A DNA stretch of 64,000 nt from Bog-532 sp963742865 (GCA_963742865.1 CAVUNW010000088.1:62001-126000); one strand, 5' to 3'. Counted from the first letter of the stretch, positions 10,608-18,766 are shown. A program made the numbers and translations. The notes: a model not told the origin generated them from the letters alone.

Positions 10608-10687
10608 GATGCTCCTCACCTTGCGCCCCAAGGGGAACCCGGCGCGCTGCCGGGCCCCCCATCAGGCCATGCAGGGTGCTCAGCCCC

Positions 10688-10855
10688 TCAGTAGGGCTGG
10701 CTGCTGCTCGCGCTGCACGAGCACATCGCGAGCAGGCTATCGGTGTCGGCGACGAACTCGACGGCATCCGGCGCGAGAACGGCCGGCGTGCCGGCCGACG
10801 GGACGCTCGGCGCCTCGGGCGGGCGGCTGAGCAGTTCGATGGCAACTGCGGTCAT
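10688..10855 (-). CDS. Small peptide, candidate RiPP precursor with C-terminal MCSCSASSSQPY
   Basis: The gene encodes 55 residues. The leader part is Pro/Ala/Val-rich with a VEFVADTDSLLA segment, followed by the end MCSCSASSSQPY. This layout of an acidic-hydrophobic leader and a short Cys/Ser-rich tail is typical of ribosomally made, modified peptides. ATG 10855 has a near-perfect Shine-Dalgarno (GGAAGGAGGTGA) nine bases upstream, the strongest in the neighbourhood, as expected for an abundant precursor. It lies directly between the radical SAM/SPASM gene and an APH-fold kinase gene. I do not recognise the family. The core boundaries and the modification are inference. Confidence 0.65.
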   Translation of the reverse strand: MTAVAIELLSRPPEAPSVPSAGTPAVLAPDAVEFVADTDSLLAMCSCSASSSQPY

Positions 10856-10861
10856 GAAAGG

Positions 10862-10911
10862 TTCACCTCCTTCCGTGGACCGTGGGACAGCTCTTTTCAC
10901 CTCCTTCCGTG
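10862..10911 (-). repeat. Duplicated 16-bp Shine-Dalgarno block
   Basis: The 16-mer TTCACCTCCTTCCGTG (plus strand) occurs perfectly at 10862-10877 and 10896-10911. On the coding strand each copy reads CACGGAAGGAGGTGAA. The downstream copy serves the 55-aa peptide. The upstream copy contains the stop codon of the radical SAM gene (TGA inside AGGAGGTGA). Confidence 0.8.
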
Positions 10912-12007
10912 CTGGCAGAACACCTCCAGCGGGGCCTGGGCCTGCCGGTACAGGCTGGCCAGCGGCATGCAGGTCCCGCACGTCTTCTGCAGCGTGCAGC
11001 CGGAGCAGCCGCCGTGGCGGGTCACGAGCGCGTCAGCGGCGGCCGCGAGCCGGCGTAGGCCATCGGCGCCTTCGGTGATCAGGTCGACCTGAGGGTCGCG
11101 GCCGATCTTGCAGATGGACGCTTTGCCGTGCGGGTCGGCGTGGAAGTGGGTGATCCCGGCGTTGCAGCCGGTATACGGCGCGCGGGTGCGGAGCACTTCG
11201 CGCGCCTGGCTGGGCAGCACCTCACCACCGCCATGGATAGTGGGGCTGATGTTGGTGAACTCGAAACAGGTCGATGCCGTAGCGGCTGGCGATGGCCTTC
11301 ATCTGCGGGATTTCGTGGGCGTTGCGGTTGGAGACGACAATGTTGATCCGCATTGGCAGCTGCGCTTCGTGGGCGGCGGCGAGCCCATGCATGAATCGGC
11401 GGAACGAGCCCCGCCGCCGTGTCATGCCGTCATACGACTCTTCCGTGGCCCCGTACAGGCTCAGTGCCAGCTGGTACGGTCGGCGCGTCGTCAGCAGCTC
11501 CAGCGTCCGCGGCTGGTCGAGCCGCGATCCGTTGGACGAGATCATGATCATCATGCCCATGTCCCACGCGGCAGCGTGAGTCTGGGCGAACAGCGGGTCG
11601 ATCAGCGGCTCCCCGCCAGTCAGCTGCAGCCACAGCACCCCCGCCTCGGCCATCACCTGCAGGAGCCGCTCCCGGCCGGGCCAGTTCAGGCCCGCAAACC
11701 GCTTATCGCCCAGGTAGCAGTGCTCGCAGTCGTAATTGCAGCCCAGGTTCAGCTCATAGCTGGCACGGGCGTACCCGTAGCCGGTCTCGGGCCGGACCAG
11801 GATCGTGTCTCCGATCAGGCGGCCGGTCAGGTCTGTGCCCCAGCCGACCCGGACCGGCTCGGTGAGCCAGCCGGGGACCGGGGCGTTAGGAGGCGCGTCG
11901 CGCAGTTCGGCGTACCGGGCGGCCCCGATCCGGACCGCGCCGTCACAGCCCGGCCGGACGACCACATGCCCTTCGGGATATGGGCTGGCAATGAGCTGAT
12001 GGGTCAC
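10897..12007 (-). CDS. Radical SAM/SPASM peptide-modifying enzyme (one-base frameshift as read)
   Basis: This enzyme binds a [4Fe-4S] cluster through CNYDCEHC (CxxxCxxC) and has LTGGEPL as its SAM-binding GGE motif. A C-terminal SPASM region supplies further cysteines (GCNAG, ICKIG, GCSGC, TCGTC) for auxiliary clusters. SPASM enzymes typically modify small peptides. As read, the frame stops early. Removing one A from the run at 11264-11266 restores ...GIDLFEFTNISPT and joins the two parts into about 369 residues, so the gene is probably intact. ATG 12007 follows the upstream kinase-like gene by 30 bases. The adjacent 55-aa peptide is the likely substrate. Confidence 0.85.
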
Positions 12008-12037
12008 GGACGCCTCCAGATGCGAGGGGGTGGCGGG

Positions 12038-12907
12038 TCAGGCGAGCAGCGTGCCGGTGTAGGCGTGAAGCCGGGCGGCCAGGCCACCCGGGTCAGGCAG
12101 CCGGGTCAGGTTCCTGATGACGAGCGCGGCGGCGACCAGCTGGGCATACCGGCCGGTCGGGGTGTCCAGCACGTCCGCGAGCGCCTCGTAAACCCGGGCG
12201 GCGACGGCTGGGACTTCGAGTGCGGTCAGGTACAGGTAGGCGGCGCCGTAGCCGGTGATGGCCACGCACCAGTGCTCCATGTCGAGGATGCAAAACCGCG
12301 GGGCGGTGATGTTCTCCCAATTCAGGTCAATGTGCTCGGTGCCGAAAACAGGAACGCAGCTGGCAGGTACCGGCCGACCGTAGGTCGCGCTGAGCAGGTA
12401 GCCGTACTCTTCGGCGTCGTGGACCGGGAACCGGCGATCGGTGGGGTAGGCGCGCAACGCCGCCAGCGACGCGGCCAGGTCGGCGAACCAGTCCGCGGGC
12501 AGGTCCGGGGCTGTCCGCAAGAACCGCTCCCGGGACACGGGCTGATCGGTGACCAGGGTGAGGACTTCGGCGCTGACCGGGACCGGCACCGGCCCCTCGG
12601 CCTGCCACTCGATCCTGTGCAGCAGCGCCGGTTTGCTCACCCCCTCGATCGCGGCGGCCTCGGCGGTGCCCCGCCACGCCTTCCCGCTCATCTCGTGCTC
12701 AAAGAACGGGCTCACCCGCAGCCACGCCCGCTGGCCGCGGAACTCAACCGGAGATCCGACAAAACCCCAGCGGTGCACCCGCCCGCCGGGAGCCAGGACA
12801 ACGCCCAGTCGTCGTGCTGACTCTTCAAGCAGCCCTGTCTGCCACTTGCCGAAGTCATCGATCCGTGTCGGCAGCCAGCGGTACCGAGACGTACGCGCGA
12901 TGCGCAT
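12038..12907 (-). CDS. Diverged kinase-fold (APH-like) protein of the RiPP-like locus
   Basis: This 289-residue protein has no firm family assignment. Near residue 195 it shows HIDLNWENI followed after a short gap by CILDMEHW. That spacing matches the catalytic H-x-D-x-x-x-x-N loop and the metal-binding D of APH/choline-kinase folds. The N-terminal half (residues 1-110) would be the ATP-grasping lobe but has no clear P-loop-like signature. It starts 13 bases after the RsbW-like gene and ends 30 bases before the radical SAM gene. Together with the APH gene at 9798 it gives this locus two kinase-fold proteins. Kinase activity is inference from motif only. Confidence 0.6.
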   Translation of the reverse strand: MRIARTSRYRWLPTRIDDFGKWQTGLLEESARRLGVVLAPGGRVHRWGFVGSPVEFRGQRAWLRVSPFFEHEMSGKAWRGTAEAAAIEGVSKPALLHRIEWQAEGPVPVPVSAEVLTLVTDQPVSRERFLRTAPDLPADWFADLAASLAALRAYPTDRRFPVHDAEEYGYLLSATYGRPVPASCVPVFGTEHIDLNWENITAPRFCILDMEHWCVAITGYGAAYLYLTALEVPAVAARVYEALADVLDTPTGRYAQLVAAALVIRNLTRLPDPGGLAARLHAYTGTLLA

Positions 12908-12920
12908 GGCTTGCTCCTGC

Positions 12921-13455
12921 TCATTTCGTGCTGGTCTGCGCCCAGACGACTTTTCCGCCCAGTGCGGGCGGGAAGTCCCACCCCCACCGTTCGCTGGCCG
13001 CCTCGACGATGAGCAACCACCCGGCCGCTTTCGGCGTCCTCACCGGCGTCGGCGGGGGCTGGTGGCAACGGGCTGGCGTCCCAGACGAAGATCATGACCT
13101 GCTGCCTGTCCGACACCAGCCACAGCCGGACCGGATCGTCTTGCGCGGTCACCCGGGATATCTGCATCGCATTGGTGACCAGCTCGCTGACCAGCAATTC
13201 AGTGCTGTCACTGCACGCCGTCAGGCCCCATTCCCACAGCACCTGGCGGGCGTGCAGCCGGGCGCACGGCACCGCGCTGGGCAGCGCGCCGAGTTCCAGA
13301 AAGCTCCGCAGCGGCCACTGCGCCGCGAACGGCGCCACCCGCGTCACGTCCGCCGCGGTGGCCGGAGGCCGGTGCTGGCCGGGCCACGCTGGTCGTGCGG
13401 CACGATGAGGGTTGCCGTCGGCGTGCTGCCGTCCGGTGCCTGTCGTGTCGTCCAT
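12921..13455 (-). CDS. RsbW-like ATP-binding (anti-sigma type) regulator, one-base frameshift as read
   Basis: This is an HATPase_c-type protein of the family related to anti-sigma kinases. The N box is seen as ELLVSELVTNAM and the G1-type box as VWDASP. The rest (SERWGWDF, KVVWAQ) continues in a second frame. Dropping one C from the run at 13020-13022 joins the parts into about 177 residues ending AQTSTK. ATG 13455 has AAGGGA upstream and is preferred over ATG 13485. Such single-domain ATPases are abundant in actinomycetes and often lie beside DUF397 or HTH genes, but no DUF397 gene is present here. The partner is unknown. Confidence 0.75.
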
Positions 13456-13497
13456 GATCGCGTCCCTTACTTGCGTCCCGACCATCAGCCGACCCGG

Positions 13498-13818
13498 TCA
13501 GTCATCAGCTGTCGGGCGCAAGTGCGCGGGCTGCTGCGGGTGCTGCGTGAGGTTCAGCCCGGCAAGGACCAGGGCGGCCTCGATCTCAGAGATGCGGCGC
13601 GGCCCCAGTCCCTGGATGGTGCGGAGCTGGCGGCGGGCGTACAGGTTCATGACGTCATCGACCGTGCGCGGCTCATCAAACGGCGCGTCGTAGGCACGGG
13701 CCAGCGGATTAAAGCTCATCCGCGACAGCACCGTTAGCAGGCACTCCACCGGGCACTCAGGACGAACCGGCCCATGATGCGGTACCCGGCCAGCGATCAT
13801 GATCAGCTCCTCAGCCAT
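13498..13818 (-). CDS. RNA polymerase alpha-CTD-like helix-hairpin-helix mini-protein
   Basis: The product is 106 residues. Its C-terminal half, from TVDDVMNLYARRQLRTIQGL through GPRRISEIEAALVLAGL, resembles the DNA-binding C-terminal domain of RNA polymerase alpha: a helix-turn segment followed by a G-L-G-P-R hairpin. No alpha N-terminal domain is present. The ATG overlaps the stop of the upstream 59-aa gene (ATGGCTGA), giving tight coupling. It is followed by the RsbW-like gene. A transcriptional role, perhaps recruiting or mimicking polymerase, is a guess. DNA binding by the hairpin is the most that the sequence supports. Confidence 0.6.
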   Translation of the reverse strand: MAEELIMIAGRVPHHGPVRPECPVECLLTVLSRMSFNPLARAYDAPFDEPRTVDDVMNLYARRQLRTIQGLGPRRISEIEAALVLAGLNLTQHPQQPAHLRPTADD

Positions 13819-13990
13819 GAGCCGGCTGTCCCGCCGTACCGGGGCGCAGGTACGGCGTCGCCCTGGTGATGTCCTCAATCACCGAACCGGCCATGCTGAC
13901 TGGGGCGGTGATCGGGCCGCCGACGTCCGGCTCAGGCATGATGATGGCCCCGGTCCACAAGTCGCGGACCCAGGCATTGACCTGGCTCAT
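13811..13990 (-). CDS. Conserved-looking 59-aa peptide of unknown function
   Basis: A short gene encodes 59 residues starting MSQVNAWVRDLWTGAIIMPE. ATG 13990 has CAGGAG eight bases upstream, and the stop overlaps the next start in ATGGCTGA. It has no cysteines, no signal peptide and no membrane segment. Position and coupling argue that it is real. It may be a second peptide substrate or a small regulator, and nothing in the sequence decides. Confidence 0.5.
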   Translation of the reverse strand: MSQVNAWVRDLWTGAIIMPEPDVGGPITAPVSMAGSVIEDITRATPYLRPGTAGQPAHG

Positions 13991-14035
13991 ATCAAGACTC
14001 CTGAAGATACTTTCTTAATGAATTTGGGGATAGCA

Positions 14036-14845
14036 TCACTTATGATTACGCCCTACGCCCGCATAGAAAATTGTGCGGCCCGGCTGCTCCGGCATGAAAT
14101 CATTACGCCACTCCGATACATTGACAAGTCCGGGCGTGACCATCTCCAGCCCATCGAAGAATCGCAAGATTTCAGAGCGAGTCCGGGGGGCGCTTGGCGC
14201 TGTGGCGCCCTCGTACAGCTGTTCCACCCCGGCGGTCATGTCCGGGGCCGCGTTGTCCCCGGTGACGTGAGAGATGGTCAGGTAGCTGCCCGGGGCCATG
14301 GCCCGCTTCAGCTTGTACACGATCTGATGCGGATGCTCACTGTCTGGAATGAAATGCAAAATAGCGACGAGAAGAATGGCGACCGGCTGAGTAAAGTCAA
14401 TAAGCGACAGAAGCTGGGGATCGTTCAGTATCTCCTCGGGCCGGCGCAGATCCCGGCAGATAACGGCAACGGCTCGCTCGTTGGTGAGCAGTCGGCGCGA
14501 CTGGCCCAGGACTTCGGGGTCGTAATCGACGTAGACAACCTTGGTGTCCCGCGCGACCAGATGCGCGACAGAGTGGACCTGGCCGAGAGTCGGCAGCCCA
14601 CTCCCGATGTCCACGATCTGGCGTACGGGCGGGCGGGCGCCCCCGACGAGGTAGCGGACGGCGCGGCCGAGGAATTGCCGGTTGTCATAGCAGGCCACGC
14701 AGGCGTCGGGGACCAGCTCAAGAAGCCTCTCGGCGGCCTGGCGATCAGCCTCGTTGTAGTCCTTTCCGCCCAGCAGGTAATCGTAGATCCGCGCCGCGTT
14801 GGGTCTTTCGGCCTTAATGTCACCGGATGGTTCACTGACACTCAT
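14036..14845 (-). CDS. SAM-dependent methyltransferase, DUF574 (Methyltransf_19) family
   Basis: This 269-residue protein has the hallmark N-terminal box ARIYDYLLGGKDYN and the SAM-binding segment QIVDIGSGLPT, followed by VVYVDYDPEV. This family is large in actinomycetes. Its members are often encoded beside HTH regulators and RsbW-like ATPases, and their substrates are mostly unknown. ATG 14845 follows an AGGAGA site and gives the usual family start (MSVSEPSGD). It is the first gene of the minus-strand run. It is divergent from the TPR regulator at 15060, with a shared 214-base control region. Confidence 0.88.
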   Translation of the reverse strand: MSVSEPSGDIKAERPNAARIYDYLLGGKDYNEADRQAAERLLELVPDACVACYDNRQFLGRAVRYLVGGARPPVRQIVDIGSGLPTLGQVHSVAHLVARDTKVVYVDYDPEVLGQSRRLLTNERAVAVICRDLRRPEEILNDPQLLSLIDFTQPVAILLVAILHFIPDSEHPHQIVYKLKRAMAPGSYLTISHVTGDNAAPDMTAGVEQLYEGATAPSAPRTRSEILRFFDGLEMVTPGLVNVSEWRNDFMPEQPGRTIFYAGVGRNHK

Positions 14846-15059
14846 CGCGCATCTTTCTCCTGTCCGGTCACCGTGATCTGCCCAGCCTGCTATCACGCGG
14901 ACACGCACCGCTCCCGTCACTAGCGGTGCCGCCTGACGCGGCGTGGTGACATAACTGCCGTCGCGGGTACCGCCTTTTGACCACCGGCCCGCGATTGGGG
15001 CGATTCCCCGGCAGCATGCCGGCTTACGCTGGATTCAGGCGCGAGCCAGGGAGGATGCG

Positions 15060-16493
15060 ATGCCGGGCGAGCCGACGCTCTTGCGGACTCTGATCACTGC
15101 CAGGCACTGGCAGCGATACGAGACGTTCGCGGTGCAGTTCCAGCGCGCGGCCGGGAAGCTCGCCGATGAGGAAGGTGAAGAAGAGCTGGCGAAGATGTCG
15201 GTCTCGGCCCGCCAGTTCGAGCGCTGGTATGCCGGCAAGCTGCGGACCCTGCCTCACCCTGACGCGTGCCGGATTCTTGAGCACATGTTCGGCTACCCGG
15301 TCCAGCAGCTTCTGGCACCGGTCGATCGCTCATCTCAGGACACACCACTCATACTCGGGCAGGACGATCCTCGCCCGGCGGTAAGAACGCCGACGCAGAG
15401 CGTGATCTGGGCGCCAGGGACGCTGATCCCCGGTGATCCCGGAATGACAGAGGATTCCGCCCCGTCTGATCCGGAAAGGACACTTGCCATGGCAGCACGC
15501 CGGGCAATGCGCTTCAGCGCCACCGCAGGTTCGAGCAACATCGGCGGTGAATCGCTCGAGCAATTGTGGGCCGAGACGAGCCGTCTCGCGATCGCCTATC
15601 CGCAGCAGCCACTGTCGGCCATAACTGGCGATATCGTCTCTCTCCAGGACATTGTGTTCTCGCTCCTGGAAGGCCGCCAGCGTCCCCGTGAGTCCCGCGA
15701 CCTGTACGTCATCGGCGGCCTTGCCTCCGGGATGCTGTCGAAGGCATCACACGACCTGCGGGATCCCGGCACGGCGATGGCCCATGCCCGCACCGCCCTG
15801 CTGTGCGCCAACAACGCCGAGCACACCTCGCTTGCCGCCTGGGTGCGCGGGCTGCAGTCCCTGATCACCTACTGGGCGCTGCGCCCCCGCGAGTCCCTGG
15901 AGTATGCCCAGCTCGGCCAGCAGCTCCCCGGAACCACAGGATCGGTCACCGTCTGGCTGGCCAGCCTTGAAGCCCGCGCCTGGGCACGTCTCGGCAACGG
16001 CACAGCCAGCCGGCAGGCCATCGCCCGCGCGTCGGAACTGCGCGAACAGCTCACCCGCAACGACCTGGACGAGATCGGCGGCATGTGCTACTTCTCCAAC
16101 CCCCGGCAGCTCTACTACGCCAGCGACGCAGGAGCCGCCCTGCCCGAGCATGACGAATCCGGCCTGCGCGAGGAGACCGAGACCTTCGCCGCCGACGCGG
16201 TAGCCGCCTACGAGCAGGCATCCACCGATGAGAAGTCCTTCGGTGACGAAGCAGGCTCCCGGACCGACCTGGCCATCGCGCGCATCCGCACGGGCAATCT
16301 CGACGGAGCCCGCGAAGCCGTGCAGCCAGTTCTGCACCTGCCGGTGGCGCTGCGGATTCACGGCGTCGTCACCAGCGTCTTGGACGTACACCGCGCCGTC
16401 ACCACCCAAGCCGCAGACACGCCGCTCGCCCGCGACATCCAGGAAGAAATCGAAGCCTACTGCCGCACCCCCGCCGCGGCACTGCCGCGCTAG
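15060..16493 (+). CDS. XRE-type regulator with TPR-like helical repeats
   Basis: This 477-residue protein has an N-terminal part in which ELAKMSVSARQFERWYAGKL resembles the Cro/C1 HTH common in actinomycete regulators. A long helical region from about residue 170 carries TPR-like repeats (LASLEARAWARLGN, AREAVQPVLHLPVALRIHGV). ATG 15060 has GGGAGGATG upstream. Such proteins often sit beside DUF574 methyltransferases and RsbW-like ATPases, as here. It diverges from the methyltransferase gene and probably controls the minus-strand run. The signal it senses is not visible. Confidence 0.7.
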   Translation: MPGEPTLLRTLITARHWQRYETFAVQFQRAAGKLADEEGEEELAKMSVSARQFERWYAGKLRTLPHPDACRILEHMFGYPVQQLLAPVDRSSQDTPLILGQDDPRPAVRTPTQSVIWAPGTLIPGDPGMTEDSAPSDPERTLAMAARRAMRFSATAGSSNIGGESLEQLWAETSRLAIAYPQQPLSAITGDIVSLQDIVFSLLEGRQRPRESRDLYVIGGLASGMLSKASHDLRDPGTAMAHARTALLCANNAEHTSLAAWVRGLQSLITYWALRPRESLEYAQLGQQLPGTTGSVTVWLASLEARAWARLGNGTASRQAIARASELREQLTRNDLDEIGGMCYFSNPRQLYYASDAGAALPEHDESGLREETETFAADAVAAYEQASTDEKSFGDEAGSRTDLAIARIRTGNLDGAREAVQPVLHLPVALRIHGVVTSVLDVHRAVTTQAADTPLARDIQEEIEAYCRTPAAALPR

Positions 16494-16506
16494 CACGCAC
16501 GCAAGC

Positions 16507-17049
16507 ATGTACCCAGCTCTCATCACAGGCACCGCGGTGATGCTGCGCGAGCTAACCGAGGCGGACGCGGACGCGCTGCATAAGGTCTACGGCAACGACG
16601 AGGCGACCCGGCACCTCAGCTTCGAGCCACGCAGCCTAGAGCAGGTCACCGCGATCATCAGTGCCGCGATCCGGTCCGCATCTGCCGATACCAGGACCGA
16701 GTACATGCTCGCGGTCGCCGACAAAGACGAGGAATTGATCGGGGCCGCGCGGCTGGCGACGAGCGAGTACGACAGCGCCACCATCGGCTTCGCGCTCCGC
16801 CCGGACCAGTGGGGCCAGGGTAAGGGGCTGGAGACGGTCCGCCTCCTGCAGCGCCTCGGCTTCGGCGAACTGGGCCTGCACCGGATCTGGGGCGCGCGCA
16901 GCCCCCTTAACCAGGCATCGGCTCGCACCATGCGGGCCGCCGGGATGATTGAGGAAGGCACCATCCGGGGGCACCTGTACACGCGCGGGGCATGGCGGGA
17001 CTCGGTGGTCCACTCCATTCTGCGCGAGGAATTCGACGCGCAACCATAG
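16507..17049 (+). CDS. GNAT-family N-acetyltransferase (RimJ/RimL type)
   Basis: This 180-residue acetyltransferase has the acetyl-CoA pyrophosphate-binding segment DQWGQGKGLE (R/Q-x-x-G-x-G/A type). It also has the C-terminal pattern LHRIWGARSPLNQASARTMR typical of RimJ/RimL-like and ribosomal or small-molecule N-acetyltransferases. ATG 16507 lies 13 bases after the TPR regulator stop, so it is probably co-transcribed. No clear Shine-Dalgarno is seen. A bidirectional hairpin terminator follows at 17295. The substrate is unknown. Confidence 0.85.
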   Translation: MYPALITGTAVMLRELTEADADALHKVYGNDEATRHLSFEPRSLEQVTAIISAAIRSASADTRTEYMLAVADKDEELIGAARLATSEYDSATIGFALRPDQWGQGKGLETVRLLQRLGFGELGLHRIWGARSPLNQASARTMRAAGMIEEGTIRGHLYTRGAWRDSVVHSILREEFDAQP

Positions 17050-17294
17050 GCTCCCGCCCACACCGCAGGAAGCAGGCGGAATCGCGGACGGACGCGGGCA
17101 TGCAGGCTCGACTCAGCAGCGCACGTCAAGCCGGAACACGGCCACCAGCGGGGCCCGTCCGTGGCCGTCCGTGGAAAAGCCGACGGTGCACGCCGACCGT
17201 CCTGGCGGCACGGACGCCCGTCCGCTATATGTCCGTGGCCCCGCAACACAACGGTCCCCAGCGACCCAAGGTGACACACGGCGGGGCATAGAAG

Positions 17295-17337
17295 AACGGC
17301 CCGCATAGCCGCAAATCCGCAGCTAGCGGGCCGTTTT
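17295..17337. terminator. Bidirectional hairpin terminator between GNAT gene and tRNA-Tyr
   Basis: Arms AACGGCCCGC (17295-17304) and GCGGGCCGTT (17326-17335) pair perfectly and run into TTTT on the plus strand. The site lies 3' of the plus-strand acetyltransferase and 3' of the minus-strand tRNA-Tyr. Confidence 0.7.
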
Positions 17338-17346
17338 CGCAGGTGG

Positions 17347-17428
17347 TGGCAGGTGGTGGATTCGAACCACCGAAGGCGAAGCCGACGGTTTTACAGACCG
17401 CTCCCTTTGGCCGCTCGGGCAACCTGCC
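17347..17428 (-). tRNA. tRNA-Tyr (GTA), CCA encoded
   Basis: Acceptor stems GGCAGGT and ACCTGCC pair over seven bases. The anticodon is GTA (plus-strand TAC at 17392-17394), with a long type II variable arm and a TTCGAAT T-loop. The discriminator is A at 17347, and an encoded CCA occupies 17344-17346. The 3' end faces the accessory region on the left. The yajQ gene lies 118 bases away on the other side. Confidence 0.97.
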
Positions 17429-17546
17429 TGGAGCCGCCGTGTGCCCGGCGGCACAGAGAAGAATAGCGGACGATGGGCCAGGCGCGAACTCGGGTGCGGC
17501 GCGTCGCCGCGTGACCCCATGCCGGGACGCCTATTAGCCTGGGGCC

Positions 17547-18041
17547 ATGCCCGCAGAGTCTTCGTTCGACATTGTGTCCAAGCTCGACCGGCAGGAGGTC
17601 GACAACGCGCTGAATCAGGCCGGCAAGGAGATCAGCACGCGGTTTGACTTCCGGAACGTCGGCGCGTCGATCGCCTGGTCCGGCGACCACGGCGTGGAGA
17701 TCCGCGCCAACAGTGAGGAGCGCGCCATGGCCGTCCTCGACGTGTTCAAGGACAAGCTGGTCAAGCGGGGCGTCTCGCTCAAGGTCCTGGACACCAGCGA
17801 CCCGAAGCTGTCCGGCAAGGAGTACCGGCTCGCGATCAGCCTGAAGGAAGGCATCACGCAGGACGATGCCAAGAAGATCGCGAAGATCATCCGGGACGAG
17901 GGGCCGAAGGGCATCCGGGCGCAGGTTCAGGGCGAGGAGCTGCGGGTCTCGTCCAAGAAGAAGGACGACCTGCAGACGGTCATCGCCCTGCTCAAGGGCA
18001 AGGAGTTCGACTTCGCCCTGCAGTTCACCAACTACCGGTGA
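17547..18041 (+). CDS. yajQ: YajQ/UPF0234 family nucleotide-binding protein
   Basis: This 164-residue protein is typical of the YajQ family. The start ESSFDIVSKLDRQEVDNALN is followed by an RFDFRN segment and a C-terminal KEFDFALQFTNYR. Members have two ferredoxin-like domains. Some bind cyclic di-GMP and act as regulators, but the role in actinobacteria is unsettled. ATG 17547 gives the family start. Its place beside tRNA-Tyr matches the chromosomal site known for the SLP1 element of Streptomyces. Confidence 0.93.
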   Translation: MPAESSFDIVSKLDRQEVDNALNQAGKEISTRFDFRNVGASIAWSGDHGVEIRANSEERAMAVLDVFKDKLVKRGVSLKVLDTSDPKLSGKEYRLAISLKEGITQDDAKKIAKIIRDEGPKGIRAQVQGEELRVSSKKKDDLQTVIALLKGKEFDFALQFTNYR

Positions 18042-18766
18042 AACGCCCATCCTGAAGCGCTGCTACGGCGCGCTCGCTTCCCTTTGCATGGGGCGTACGG
18101 CATGAGTTTGTTGCGGCAGCCACCTTACGTGCCTCCACGATGACGACCGACTGGGAATCATCGCAGTAGTGCAGTAGTGCAGTAATCCGGACTATCCCGG
18201 CGCACTACCGAGGGGAGAAGACCGGACATAGTGACCGGGCGTGAGCGGCTGAGGTTCACCCAGGGCACGCTGTCGCGGGGCGGCAGCTTCGCTCGCGTCC
18301 TTCGGACGGTAGCCCTACGGATGCGGCTGCCGCGCTCTGCTGCGCCGGTACCAGGCCGCTTGCGGTCCCCGCCGTGAGCGGCGGATGCCCAGATCATGAG
18401 ACAGGCAAGCGTTGCCAGACGAGAAATTTTTGCTGGCCGCGCAGCGTCCCGGCGCGGCACGTCGCCCGGGCGTACATTGAGCCGCTGGCCTCGTCCTTCG
18501 CAGGCCCCGGGCTCACGGCAGCGGACACGCGTGACGCCGGGCACGACGGGCGGATGACGTGGACGTCACGACAGGACAACATAAGCCCGCATCCAGCGCG
18601 TATCCTCGTCCGCTAGGGACACTTAGGGGAACCTAACGCCGCAGCTAGGCTCCCCACAGTGCTCTTCCTTTAAGCGTAAAATTGATTTCCGTCCAAACTC
18701 ACGCCCCCGGCTGTGGGGTGGCGCCGAAGAGCGCCCGGCTGCGGCGTGCGGAGGAGGTCCCTCACT
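18042..18766. other. Intergenic region upstream of korA
   Basis: No gene is recognised in this 725-base gap. It contains an 8-bp tandem motif (GCAGTAGT twice, then GCAGTAAT) at 18163-18186. A short inverted repeat TTAGG-GGAA-CCTAA lies at 18623-18636. An AT-rich segment about 90 bases before the korA start (CCTTTAAGCGTAAAATTG) may hold the promoter. Confidence 0.4.

Noticed and set aside
18623..18636. Iron-box (IdeR/DtxR) upstream of korA
   Set aside because: TTAGG and CCTAA half-sites are present but separated by four bases instead of the usual nine, so the match is weak.
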